From Erythrobacter sp. SCSIO 43205 (lineage in GTDB: Bacteria > Pseudomonadota > Alphaproteobacteria > Sphingomonadales > Sphingomonadaceae), in contig NZ_CP063202.1 of the NCBI RefSeq assembly GCF_019904235.1, positions 186,001 to 250,000 on the forward strand: 64,000 nt of DNA, written 5' to 3'. Position numbers and translations under genes: made by a program. The notes beneath the pieces are model-generated. The model was not told where the DNA came from. It worked only from the letters and a program-made list of their open reading frames with translations, and searched no databases. The first letter of the stretch is position 1. Each line of letters begins with the position of its first letter. Shown here one piece after another: positions 37,931-46,106 of the stretch.

Positions 37931-39856
37931 CTATCCCATTTTCTTAAGGAGCCAAGAAAAGTGCGCTCCGCTGCGTGAGGCCAAGCCCTCTATCACCAAT
38001 TGTTCGGTAGCGTGAGGGCGTCCTTCACCATCGACCCAAATACTGTCATCGCGGGTCAGCTTGATCTCTTCGCCGCCTCCGATAACCCCTTGCGCTTCAC
38101 CGCGAAGGCGCAACTGCCACAGCTTGCCATCGGGCAACAGCAGGCTTGCCCCAAGCCTGTCCTCGGCAAGGTGCGCCTCGACCCCTTTGCCAAGGTGGAA
38201 GCGGATCGCAAAGCCGACCTTGCCGCGCTTGCCCTTGCGCGTGGATGGAACAAGCACGTCCTCGCCCGCGATCTCATTGCCGTCATTGGCGATAGTAAGC
38301 AGGCGTTCGTGGATGAGGCCAAATCGCTGGGCATAGCCATCATGGCTTGCCTCAAGGCGCACGCCTTCACGCCGCTGCGAGCCTGTGCCTGTGCCGACAA
38401 TGCGCCGCTCGACCTCGACGGTTTCCGCGCCTCGACCAAGCTTACCGTGGAGAAGCACAGCGGTCGAATTGGCATCATCAAGAACAAGGGTCGAATGCGC
38501 AGCGGTCGCGCGCAGACCCTTGCCGATGTGCGCAGGGACAAGCCCGCCAGCAAGCGCAGAGCCACCGCAATTGACGATCACGCGGCTTGCACCGTCGGAC
38601 ATTTCAAACGCAAGGGTGGAGGCACAGCCGATGCGGGTGTGACGCGCGCGGGGCGGGGGCCCTGCGTCAAACTGGACTGTGGTTTGCGCGGCGCGCACGC
38701 GTTGATAGCCCCAGTGTTTCGGCTCGTTAAGGGGGCGTGTGCGCACGCCGCTTGCCACGATCAACGCCGAGACTTGATCGGCACAAATCGCGCCATGCCC
38801 CTGCCAATTGCCAAGCGCCCCGTCGCCGTGGCGCAGCGCCAAGAGCGGTGGCACCAGAAGCTCGCGCATCACCAGCAAAGCTTCGGGCGCGTCGCGGTTC
38901 ACCGCCTCATAGCAAGAGACAAGATCGGTCAGCGCCCGGATCGCGTCCATTTGTGCCTGCGGACAGCGGCCCAGATTACCGCCGTCTTCAGCGACAAAAT
39001 CGCCCAGCGCCTTGATCAGGCCTGCCTCGCCGTAAAGCCTGCGCGGGCGACCTTCAGGAAAAAGCAGCCCTGCTGCTGTCACAGCTGCCCATCCAGCCAC
39101 CTGCCCAAGACCAGCGCCTGAACGCAGCGCCTTTCGATCAAGCCAATGCGCTGTATCCTCCATCGCATCGAGCATTCGCGATTTGAGATCACCTGACAGG
39201 AGCAAGGGCGCATGGACAAGCCACGAAAGCAGCCTGAGGCCCGTATTCTCAAGATCCCACGCAGCACAATTGGCCGAAGGGCGCGTGCGCCCCTGATGCG
39301 CGTCCAGCCAGGCCGTCGCGATGCGCTCTGCAACGCCCGTACATTCAGCGCGCGGCGCACAGGCCGAAAGATCACTGAGCCACGAGAAGGAGTGGATAGA
39401 GCGCTCTAATCCAGGAGCAAGGCGCGTACCCGGAGCAAGATCCAATGTGCCGATCGGCTGCTTGACGCCGTGCACCTGAAAGTACCCTGCCCGCAGCGCC
39501 ATGCCAGAGGCGCGGTTGCCGGTAATGGGCGTGATAACCGTCGCCAAAAGCCTCTTGGCAGGGCTCTTGCGGAAAGGCGCGGTCAGTGCGTGCCCCGGCA
39601 CACCCATGCGATAGGCCAAGCGGATAAGCGCTTCGCCCGGCCGCGCGCGCGGCGCGATGACATCGCTCAGCGCAAGAGCGCGCGAATTGTCGATGGGTTC
39701 GGCGGGAAAAGGCGGCGGTGCATCCTCGCTCGCTTGACGAAGCGGCTCTTCACCCGGCCCAAGGCCAAGAGCGCCCTGATCTTCACTAGAGCGGCCCTCA
39801 GCGTCCTCAACGTGAGCCAGATCCTCCGGCTTGTCCGCGCTGAAAAGCGATTCCAT
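37931..39856 (-). CDS. Heparinase II/III-like protein
   Basis: A 641-residue protein. The first 60 residues are low-complexity and acidic. An alpha-helical toroid-like region follows ([35 protein letters not shown]). The C-terminal beta-sandwich with [15 protein letters not shown] matches the heparinase II/III-like C-terminal domain. No signal peptide is evident. A role in polysaccharide degradation is implied by the family, but sphingomonads keep this gene between rpe and purH, as I recall, which suggests a conserved housekeeping role. Its ATG overlaps the rpe stop. Confidence 0.8.
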   Translation of the reverse strand: MESLFSADKPEDLAHVEDAEGRSSEDQGALGLGPGEEPLRQASEDAPPPFPAEPIDNSRALALSDVIAPRARPGEALIRLAYRMGVPGHALTAPFRKSPAKRLLATVITPITGNRASGMALRAGYFQVHGVKQPIGTLDLAPGTRLAPGLERSIHSFSWLSDLSACAPRAECTGVAERIATAWLDAHQGRTRPSANCAAWDLENTGLRLLSWLVHAPLLLSGDLKSRMLDAMEDTAHWLDRKALRSGAGLGQVAGWAAVTAAGLLFPEGRPRRLYGEAGLIKALGDFVAEDGGNLGRCPQAQMDAIRALTDLVSCYEAVNRDAPEALLVMRELLVPPLLALRHGDGALGNWQGHGAICADQVSALIVASGVRTRPLNEPKHWGYQRVRAAQTTVQFDAGPPPRARHTRIGCASTLAFEMSDGASRVIVNCGGSALAGGLVPAHIGKGLRATAAHSTLVLDDANSTAVLLHGKLGRGAETVEVERRIVGTGTGSQRREGVRLEASHDGYAQRFGLIHERLLTIANDGNEIAGEDVLVPSTRKGKRGKVGFAIRFHLGKGVEAHLAEDRLGASLLLPDGKLWQLRLRGEAQGVIGGGEEIKLTRDDSIWVDGEGRPHATEQLVIEGLASRSGAHFSWLLKKMG

Positions 39857-40518
39857 CACCCACCCCCCTTAAGCGCTTTGATATTTGCCGCATATTGCTC
39901 TGGCCCGCCTTTGAAGGTGGCAGAGCCCGCGACCAGCACGTCGGCACCCGACTCGACGCACAATTTGGCGGTGTCCGCGTTCACACCGCCATCAACTTCC
40001 AAATGAATATCACGCCCGGTTTTGTCGATCATGGCGCGAATGCGTCGGACTTTCTCAAGCTGCGAATGAATGAAACTCTGCCCGCCAAAGCCGGGGTTCA
40101 CACTCATCACAAGCACAAGGTCGACAAGGTCCATGAGATTGTCGAGCGCTTCGACCGGGGTTCCCGGATTGAGCACAACGCCCGGCTTTTTGCCCAGCGA
40201 ACGGATCGCTTGCAGCGTGCGGTGCACATGGGGTCCGGCTTCGGGGTGCACGGTGATAATATCCGCCCCCGCCTCGGCAAACGCCTCAAGGTAAGGGTCA
40301 ACCGGCGCAATCATCAGATGCACATCGAACGTCTTGTCCGAATGTGGACGCAGCGCCTTCACCACGTCAGGGCCGATAGTGATATTGGGCACATAATGGC
40401 CGTCCATCACGTCGATGTGAATCCAATCCGCGCCAGCTTCATCCACGCGCCGAACCTCTTCGCCAAGATTGGCAAAATCGGCTGAAAGGATACTGGGTGA
40501 AATTAAAGGTGCTGGCAT
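39856..40518 (-). CDS. rpe: Ribulose-phosphate 3-epimerase
   Basis: A 220-residue TIM-barrel enzyme linking ribulose 5-phosphate and xylulose 5-phosphate. It has [46 protein letters not shown] and LEVDGGVN, the standard metal-binding and phosphate-binding motifs. The ATG at 40518 is chosen; a GTG two codons earlier is possible. The stop overlaps the heparinase-like start (TGATG). Confidence 0.97.
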   Translation of the reverse strand: MPAPLISPSILSADFANLGEEVRRVDEAGADWIHIDVMDGHYVPNITIGPDVVKALRPHSDKTFDVHLMIAPVDPYLEAFAEAGADIITVHPEAGPHVHRTLQAIRSLGKKPGVVLNPGTPVEALDNLMDLVDLVLVMSVNPGFGGQSFIHSQLEKVRRIRAMIDKTGRDIHLEVDGGVNADTAKLCVESGADVLVAGSATFKGGPEQYAANIKALKGGG

Positions 40519-40804
40519 GATCACGCTTTCACAGCGGCAGGGCGTGGGTCAAAAGGTTAACCCTCGCCTTACTCTGCTCGCGAATCGGGGAGCAAGGCGG
40601 AGCGCAAGGTTTTTCCCCGCTCTTTTGTACTGCGGAATTGTGAGCGCTATTCCCAGCTTAACCCAAGGCAACACGCTCAATTCAGGCACAATTCAGCCCG
40701 CCATGTGCATAGAAGTGTCATAGATTTGCGCAAATGTCGGCGGTACACATTCCAAACGACCTGCACCAACACCGCAGCGCGCGCTCAATAAAGGGTTTGA
40801 TTTG
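40519..40804. other. Divergent promoter region, rpe / DUF2141
   Basis: 286 bp holding the promoters of rpe (minus) and the DUF2141 gene (plus). No open frame is convincing. It contains a lac-operator-like half-site, listed separately, and AT-richer stretches near 40690-40800. Confidence 0.5.
40636..40648 (+). promoter_or_regulatory. lac-operator-like half-site
   Basis: AATTGTGAGCGCT matches the left half of a lac-type operator (AATTGTGAGCG), but the right half is not symmetric. It lies about 160 bp before the DUF2141 start. It might be a weak site for the LacI-family regulator encoded at 43573. Chance occurrence is quite possible. Confidence 0.25.
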
Positions 40805-41332
40805 ATGGCGAAATTGAAAACGATTGCCGCCCTTGGCGGGGCTGCGATGCTGGCCTCAATGGCTGTTTCAGGGGCAAGCGCCCCCGCTCTTGCTCAGGCG
40901 AGCAGCGCGAGTGATTACCGCAATCCGGTGCCCAATGTGATGCGCAATTGTGCGCCGGGTAATGGGCCAGCTGTGCGGGTCACGATCAATGGTATCAAGG
41001 AATCAAGCGGCACTATCCGCGCACAGGTCTACAACGGCACTAAGGCTGATTGGCTGGTTTCCGGCAAATGGCTGAACCGCGTTGAGCTTCCGGCTCGCCG
41101 GGGTCGCATGACGGTGTGCCTGCCTGTTCCCAAAAGCGGCAATTACGCGGTCGCCGTGCGCCATGATGTCAACAATAACGACAAAACCGACCTTCGCACC
41201 GATGGCGGCGCGATGTCGAACAACCCCTCGATCAATATCTTCAACCTTGGCAAACCGGGCATCGACAAGACCCGCTTCACCGTGGGTGACGGGGTGAAAT
41301 CCATCTCTATTACAATGAAGTATATGACCTGA
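40805..41332 (+). CDS. Exported DUF2141 protein
   Basis: A 175-residue protein with a signal peptide (cleavage near APALAQ/A). The mature part has VRVTINGIKESSGTIRAQVY, then CLPVPKSGNYAVAVRHDVNNNDKTDLR, the DUF2141 pattern of a calcium-like D-N-N-D loop inside a beta-sandwich. Function is unknown; it is expected in the periplasm. It ends only 9 bp from the stop of the convergent Tam41-like gene. Confidence 0.8.
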   Translation: MAKLKTIAALGGAAMLASMAVSGASAPALAQASSASDYRNPVPNVMRNCAPGNGPAVRVTINGIKESSGTIRAQVYNGTKADWLVSGKWLNRVELPARRGRMTVCLPVPKSGNYAVAVRHDVNNNDKTDLRTDGGAMSNNPSINIFNLGKPGIDKTRFTVGDGVKSISITMKYMT

Positions 41333-41341
41333 TCGCTCTCG

Positions 41342-42253
41342 CTAGCCTTTATGCGTTCGTCGGTGCTTGCGCAGTTGCCAGAGCACCGATGGCGCAGCAA
41401 GAAGCGGGTGTTTTTCGCGAAACGGGGTTACCTCAACCGACATTCCGGTGTGCCGCTCCACTTTCCACGCGGCATAGCGTGCCGCCCCTTCAAAGGTCGT
41501 GCTCGCTTTAATGAGCCGCGTGAAATTCAGCGGCTTGCCAAGCTTTGCGCGTCGTTTCCACCACTTGAGGATATGGGAGCGCTCCCTTTGGGTAAGAGCG
41601 GGCGTGATGCGGCCGTTTGTAACCGTGTGAGCGATCCCGGCGGCGGTTAAAGCCAAAGGCAGAAGGCCATCGAAATGCTCGGCATTAACGCTCAGAATGT
41701 CATTTTCGCGGCCTGCTTTTTCAACCCGGAACTCTGCCTTATAGGTCGCGCGAAATAGCGCGCGCCAGTATTCTTCGGCTGTGCCTGATGGTGGGCCAAG
41801 CGCCACCGTAAGCCGCGCGGCGGTCTGAGCAGCACAAGCAATTGCCTCAATCACTTGCCCGCGCGCGGTATCATCGGCGGCCCATATAAGCGCGCTTGGC
41901 TGAACAAAGCGCGCCCATATGGTCGTATCAAGCAATTCACCCGACGCTGCCTTGGCGAAAGTCGACAGCGCCATGGTCGCGATTTTTGCGCGCAGAGGCG
42001 TGCCATCAGCAGCCTCGCGCTCCTGATAGCTGACACGCGGCCAGATGCGCTCGCGCTGCTCACCGGGCAGAAGGATATAGAAATCGAGCACCCCTTCGAG
42101 CGAGCCTGTACGAAGGTTGGAGCCGTAAAAGAGCACCGCTTTGGCCCCAGCATCATCAGCCAGGCTTCGCGCAAATTCCGCCACCGCCGGGTCAATCGCT
42201 GCGTTAGCGCGCGCTTCGATCCGCTGGTGCAGGGTGGGTGTTTGGCTCGCCAT
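41342..42253 (-). CDS. Tam41-like nucleotidyltransferase (candidate phosphatidate cytidylyltransferase)
   Basis: A 303-residue soluble protein. FYGSNLRTGSLEGVLDFYIL (residues 42-61) looks like a nucleotidyltransferase G-S...D-F core. I compared it by eye with remembered eukaryotic Tam41/TAMM41. The order of landmarks agrees: YGS, then D-F, then ELLDTTIWARFVQPSALI against the Tam41 LLNW-IAGRLQKP region. Next comes YWRALFRATYKAEFRVE against its G-SY-GDFRM region, followed by AEHFDGLLPLAL and a late TRLIKASTTFEGA. Tam41 makes CDP-diacylglycerol from phosphatidate and CTP. It follows a diacylglycerol-kinase-family gene by 22 bp. The ATG at 42253 is chosen; a TTG at 42295 would overlap that gene. 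Activity is unproven. Confidence 0.6.
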   Translation of the reverse strand: MASQTPTLHQRIEARANAAIDPAVAEFARSLADDAGAKAVLFYGSNLRTGSLEGVLDFYILLPGEQRERIWPRVSYQEREAADGTPLRAKIATMALSTFAKAASGELLDTTIWARFVQPSALIWAADDTARGQVIEAIACAAQTAARLTVALGPPSGTAEEYWRALFRATYKAEFRVEKAGRENDILSVNAEHFDGLLPLALTAAGIAHTVTNGRITPALTQRERSHILKWWKRRAKLGKPLNFTRLIKASTTFEGAARYAAWKVERHTGMSVEVTPFREKHPLLAAPSVLWQLRKHRRTHKG

Positions 42254-42275
42254 AATGGGCTTTGTCCTCGACGCC

Positions 42276-43313
42276 TCAAGGCGCGACAAATTCAAGCTCT
42301 GGTCCTTGCGCGATCAGATAATCGCCGGGCGGGAACGCCTCGCCATCAACGATAAAGCTGTCTTCGATGCGCAAGGTAAACTGGCTCGTGCTGACCTGAT
42401 GGAAGCCTTTGTCGCGAATATTCTCAGGCGCTTTGCCGCGAAGCATCTGAAGCACGATCCCTGCTGATTTGCGTGAAATCTGATCGGTCACCGCAAGTTT
42501 GAGCCCGTCGCGCACCTTGCCAAAGGGGGTGACGCCGCCGGGCAATTGTTCAAGCGTTGAGGCAAGCACGATCTGGCGCCATTCAGGATCGCCTATCCCT
42601 GAATGTTCGAGCGCTGCGTCCTCACGTCCAAGCCCGATCCGCATCTTTGAGCCCTTGCGCCACGGGTTTTCGCGTGTTGCAAAAAGCCACTGGCACACCC
42701 CCAACACACTTGCCACGACCACCGCCATTGAATTGAACGCGCCCAATTTATGCGCGCTTTGCCCCGCCGAAGTCGCCGTGGTGAAGGCGCCCGCGCCCAG
42801 AATAAAGCCCAGCAGACGGCTCTTTTGCGTTTTGCCAAGCGGCGTTACTTCCAATGGGCGGCGGCGCACACGGGTGCCAGCGTCAAACGCATCAATCGCC
42901 TCTTGCAATGTCCAGCCGGTCGGTACGCCCAGATCAAAGGTGAGTGCATTGGTTTTGCCCTTAGGCAGAACAGCAACCGCTGGCCAGTTCTCGCCAAAAA
43001 TCGCGGCCCCGCTGGTGAGCACATCGCGCACCGTCCCATCGCCGCCATTGATCACCAGAAGGTCAATCCCTCGCCGCGCAAAATCAGCCAGAGCTTCAGG
43101 CAGTTGCTCGCGGTCGCCCGGCTTTGCAAAGTGCACTTGGGGTGATTGATCGCAGTCAAAATCCACGCCCTTATTGCCATGGCTGCGCGGGTTATAGATC
43201 ACACCAACACGCGGCGCTTCTCCGCGCGCACGGATGCGCGGCGCACCAGCGGCGCTAGGCGCTGGCGTTGCATCGAGCGGCAGCTCGGCAAATTGATGAA
43301 TAGGCGGGACCAT
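42276..43313 (-). CDS. Diacylglycerol kinase-family (YegS/LCB5-like) lipid kinase
   Basis: A 345-residue protein with VGVIYNPRSHGNKG and INGGDGTVRDVLT (GGDGT at 90-94), the nucleotide-binding signature of the DAGK/sphingosine kinase family. PKGKTNALTFDLGVP and the C-terminal beta domain ending in SFIVDGEAFPPGDYLI follow. It should phosphorylate a lipid such as diacylglycerol. The gene after it resembles a phosphatidate cytidylyltransferase, which would use the product. Confidence 0.85.
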   Translation of the reverse strand: MVPPIHQFAELPLDATPAPSAAGAPRIRARGEAPRVGVIYNPRSHGNKGVDFDCDQSPQVHFAKPGDREQLPEALADFARRGIDLLVINGGDGTVRDVLTSGAAIFGENWPAVAVLPKGKTNALTFDLGVPTGWTLQEAIDAFDAGTRVRRRPLEVTPLGKTQKSRLLGFILGAGAFTTATSAGQSAHKLGAFNSMAVVVASVLGVCQWLFATRENPWRKGSKMRIGLGREDAALEHSGIGDPEWRQIVLASTLEQLPGGVTPFGKVRDGLKLAVTDQISRKSAGIVLQMLRGKAPENIRDKGFHQVSTSQFTLRIEDSFIVDGEAFPPGDYLIAQGPELEFVAP

Positions 43314-43451
43314 ACGCTCGCATATAGGCTGCTTGCTCTGATAAAGCCACTGCTGACGCGTGCCCGTGGGTGAAACGCAAGGTCTGATCCCGCTTGGACA
43401 TAGCGGTCAAAGCCGCTCCACGCCCTTGCACAATCATTGACCCCATCCCCC

Positions 43452-43473
43452 GGTGCCTCCCTTAGGGGGCACC
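43452..43473. repeat. Hairpin upstream of the lipid kinase and LacI genes
   Basis: GGTGCCTCC (43452-43460) pairs with GGGGGCACC (43465-43473) through a four-base loop CTTA, one pair being G-T. It lies between two divergent genes, so it is more likely a regulatory or dispersed element than a terminator. Confidence 0.5.
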
Positions 43474-43514
43474 CGAATTGGTTTTCGTCTCCATCCTGCT
43501 GTATTTTCGCAAGT

Positions 43515-43526
43515 GTGAGCGCTCAC
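43515..43526. promoter_or_regulatory. lac-type operator palindrome
   Basis: GTGAGCGCTCAC is a perfect 12-bp palindrome and equals the core of the symmetric lac operator; TGTGAGCGCTCACTG is the local context. It lies 46 bp before the start of a LacI-family regulator whose recognition helix reads RQTVSRVIN, close to the YQTVSRVVN of LacI. Autoregulation is inferred. Confidence 0.7.
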
Positions 43527-43572
43527 TGTGCGAGTCGCTTACCGCAGGAGCCAAGGCGAACAGGAGGCCTTT

Positions 43573-44625
43573 ATGGCCAGCCAGAGTGTGACTATCGAAG
43601 ATGTGGCGAAGGCCGCCCATGTCTCACGCCAGACCGTCTCGCGGGTGATCAATCACGCCACGAATGTAAGCGAGAGCGCGCGCGAAAAGGTCGAAAAGGC
43701 GATCGAGGAATTGGGCTATGTCCCCAATCTTGCCGCAAGGCGCATGGGAGGCTCGCGCTCTTACGTGTTGATGGCCTTGATTGAGCGGGGTGCTGCCCAC
43801 CACCTGCCACTGGGCGAAATGCTGATGGCTGGCCTCGATGAGTGTTCAGCCAACGGTTATCATATCATGTTTGAACAAATCGCCGCGCCCAGCGCCGCGC
43901 TGCAATTCAGCGAAGCGGAAGCTGAGATGGGCCGCGTGCTTATGCCGATTATCGGCGCGGTGCAGCCCGATGGGGTTGTTATCCTACCTCCGCTTGATCA
44001 CTGCGCACCGCTGCTCAGCGCTCTTAAAAAGCGCGGTGTTGCAAGCGCTTGCCTTGCCAATCGGCAGGAGTTCGGGCGCACGGTGCCCGGCCTTGACGAA
44101 GGGGCTTTCGCGCAAACCGCCGCTGACAGGCTCGTCGCGCTGGGTCATCGCCAGATCGGGTTTGTGCCGGGCGCGGGCGACCGCCAGCGTTCGCAAAGGC
44201 GCATCGAGGGCTATCGCCGCAGGCTTGCCGAAGCGGGCAGCCGCGCACAGCGTCATTTCGTTGCCGAGCCGGTGAGCGATGCGGCCAGCGCGAGAGCTTT
44301 GGCGCGCGAGTGGCTAACCCCCACCATCCGCCCCACCGCGATCATCACCGAAACCGCAGAGGCAGCGCTTGCCTTTGCGCAGGTCGCGCGCACCATGAAG
44401 CTTTCTGTTCCGCATGATTTGTCTATCCTCTCGCTTGAGGAGACACCCTCGCTCGCTGACGCAACGCCGGGAATTTCCGCGCTGCATTTGCCTTATGGGA
44501 CGATGTTCGGACGCGCTTGCGAAAAGCTTATCAAGAAAGAGCAGAGCGAAGGGGAGGAGAACCTGCAGCAAGCCTGCGTCTTTGTCGAACGCGCCAGCAC
44601 TGGCAAGGCTCCGCGCGTCGTCTGA
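43573..44625 (+). CDS. LacI-family transcriptional regulator
   Basis: A 350-residue regulator. The N-terminal helix-turn-helix is TIEDVAKAAHVSRQTVSRVI, followed by the hinge helix NLAARRMGG and a periplasmic-binding-protein-like effector domain (about 60-340). AGGAGG lies 5 nt before the ATG at 43573. The effector is probably a sugar or nucleoside, as in the family, but no sugar uptake or catabolic genes are adjacent. The downstream genes encode surface proteins. It might control them, itself only, or a distant locus. Confidence 0.9.
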   Translation: MASQSVTIEDVAKAAHVSRQTVSRVINHATNVSESAREKVEKAIEELGYVPNLAARRMGGSRSYVLMALIERGAAHHLPLGEMLMAGLDECSANGYHIMFEQIAAPSAALQFSEAEAEMGRVLMPIIGAVQPDGVVILPPLDHCAPLLSALKKRGVASACLANRQEFGRTVPGLDEGAFAQTAADRLVALGHRQIGFVPGAGDRQRSQRRIEGYRRRLAEAGSRAQRHFVAEPVSDAASARALAREWLTPTIRPTAIITETAEAALAFAQVARTMKLSVPHDLSILSLEETPSLADATPGISALHLPYGTMFGRACEKLIKKEQSEGEENLQQACVFVERASTGKAPRVV

Positions 44626-44655
44626 AGCAGCGCAGCGCGCGCTCTTGAACGCTTT

Positions 44656-44690
44656 CTAACAGACATTGTCACCTGCGTAACGATGCTTGT
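44656..44690 (+). promoter_or_regulatory. Shared 35-bp dyad element, copy 1
   Basis: Starts CTAACAG, then three bases, then TTGTCA, a six-base centre, and an imperfect inverted half (TAACGATGCTTGT). It shares 24 of 35 positions with the copy at 50552-50586, in the same orientation. It lies 73 bp before the start chosen for the outer-membrane gene. It is probably an operator or promoter-proximal activator site. Confidence 0.6.
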
Positions 44691-44763
44691 CAGCGGACGA
44701 GCGCCGCGCACTGCTCCATTGCATCATCTGTGAGCCCCCATGCGGGGCAAGTTCAAGGTGACA

Positions 44764-45918
44764 ATGGGGGCAGTCTTCAACATGACCAGATTTTTCCACG
44801 CAGCGCGCCAAATGGCTCTCGCGGGTGCGGCATCGCTAGCGGTATGCGCGCCTGCGGTGGCGCAAGCGCAGACAACGCCAGAGGCCGGTGCTGACGCAAA
44901 TTTCGAAGCGCTCGAAGCGCAGGCGAGTGAGAGGGCCGGTGATCCCGCCTTCGACTATCAGCTTGGCATTGCTGCGATTGATGCAGGGCGCTTTGGCGAT
45001 GCCATCATCGCGCTTCAACGCGTGATCGCGGTTCAACCCGACAATGCAGCGGCCCGGGCAGAATTGGCCCGCGCCTATGCGCTTGCTGGCGATATCGACA
45101 CCGCGCGCGAACAGTTTGCGACCGTGGTGGATGACCCCACTCTGCCCGATCCCGTGCGCCAACGCTTCACCGGCTTTGTGCGCCAGTTCGACAAGCAGAT
45201 CGCAGGCGGCGGCTCGGATGTAAGCGGCTTTTTCGATGCGCGGGTGGGCTATGATGACAATATCAACACCGCCACCGCGCAGGACACCATCGTCATCCCG
45301 CTTTTCAGCTTTCTTGGCGCTGGCCAATTGGGTGCCGCAGCACAAGCGCAAAGCGATGAGTATTACGAGCTTACTGGCGGCGTCTCCGGAGTCACCGCGA
45401 TCGGACGCCAAGACCGCCTATTTGCATCCGCACTCGGCAGCTGGCGCGACAATTTCAGCTCTAGTGCATTTGATCAGGCCGCCGTTACCGCGACCGCTGG
45501 TTATGCCCACACCTTTGGCAATCGCGACGTGATCTCCCTTTCAGGGCAGGCGCAGCGGTTCTGGCTTGATGACAATGGCTTCCGCTCGTCTGTGGGTGCG
45601 ATTGCGCAATACACAAAACCGCTCTCAAATGGCCGCGCGCTGAGCGTTTCGGCGCAGTGGAACCGGCTCAACTTCGATGGCGATCCCTTGCGCGATGCAG
45701 ACCGTTTTGCAGCAGGCGTCGGCTTTGTCGGAGCAAATTTTGCCGCCAATATCTCCGGGGGCAAGGAAGAAACCCGCAGACAAGCGGGGCGATGCGCAAA
45801 GCTTTGGCTTTGTCGGCCAATGTCGGCGCAGAAGTGCCCGTTGCCAAACGCATCGCATTGGTCGGAGGCGCGGCGTTTGATCTTCGTCGCCATGACACAA
45901 GCGACCCACTCTTCCTGA
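44764..45918 (+). CDS. TPR / beta-barrel outer-membrane protein (SLAM, DUF560-like), C-terminus frameshifted
   Basis: The open frame encodes a signal peptide (cleavage near AVAQAQ) and TPR-like helices (AIIALQRVIAVQPDNAAARAELARAYALAGD). A barrel follows, beginning FFDARVGYDDNINTAT, the pattern of surface lipoprotein assembly modifiers (DUF560). After about GGKEETRRQ the frame turns into a non-barrel-like tail. The natural C-terminus continues in another frame to 46085 (next entry). The ATG at 44764 has AAGG 5 nt upstream; an ATG at 44782 is possible. SLAM proteins help move partner proteins across the outer membrane; here the partner could be the giant protein encoded next. Confidence 0.65.
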   Translation: MGAVFNMTRFFHAARQMALAGAASLAVCAPAVAQAQTTPEAGADANFEALEAQASERAGDPAFDYQLGIAAIDAGRFGDAIIALQRVIAVQPDNAAARAELARAYALAGDIDTAREQFATVVDDPTLPDPVRQRFTGFVRQFDKQIAGGGSDVSGFFDARVGYDDNINTATAQDTIVIPLFSFLGAGQLGAAAQAQSDEYYELTGGVSGVTAIGRQDRLFASALGSWRDNFSSSAFDQAAVTATAGYAHTFGNRDVISLSGQAQRFWLDDNGFRSSVGAIAQYTKPLSNGRALSVSAQWNRLNFDGDPLRDADRFAAGVGFVGANFAANISGGKEETRRQAGRCAKLWLCRPMSAQKCPLPNASHWSEARRLIFVAMTQATHSS

Positions 45919-46085
45919 CGAAGCGCGAGGATGAACGCCTCGATGTTCGTGGCGGAGTGAAAGTCGCCGTGCTCGACAATCTCTTCCTCCAGCCCAGCGC
46001 CACTTACACGCGCAATTGGAGCAACATCCCCCTTTTCGACTTTGAGCGTTGGACCGTTTCGGTCGGCGCGCGTCTCGAATTTTGA
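45762..46085 (+). pseudogene. Displaced 3' part of the SLAM-like outer-membrane gene
   Basis: In the frame displaced by -1, the reading continues SANVGAEVPVAKRIALVGG, FLTKREDERLDVRGGVKVAV and ends YTRNWSNIPLFDF...VGARLEF. These are alternating beta strands with a terminal phenylalanine, as required for outer-membrane barrels. The shift lies between about 45755 and 45800, a segment that contains GGGGG (45757-45761) and GGGG runs. A single 1-nt loss would restore one protein of about 440 residues. The third frame also reads protein-like for about ten residues here, so two insertions are an alternative. It could be a true mutation, a slippage-controlled switch or a sequencing error. Confidence 0.6.
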
Positions 46086-46106
46086 TTTTTCCTTGGAGGC
46101 AATGAC

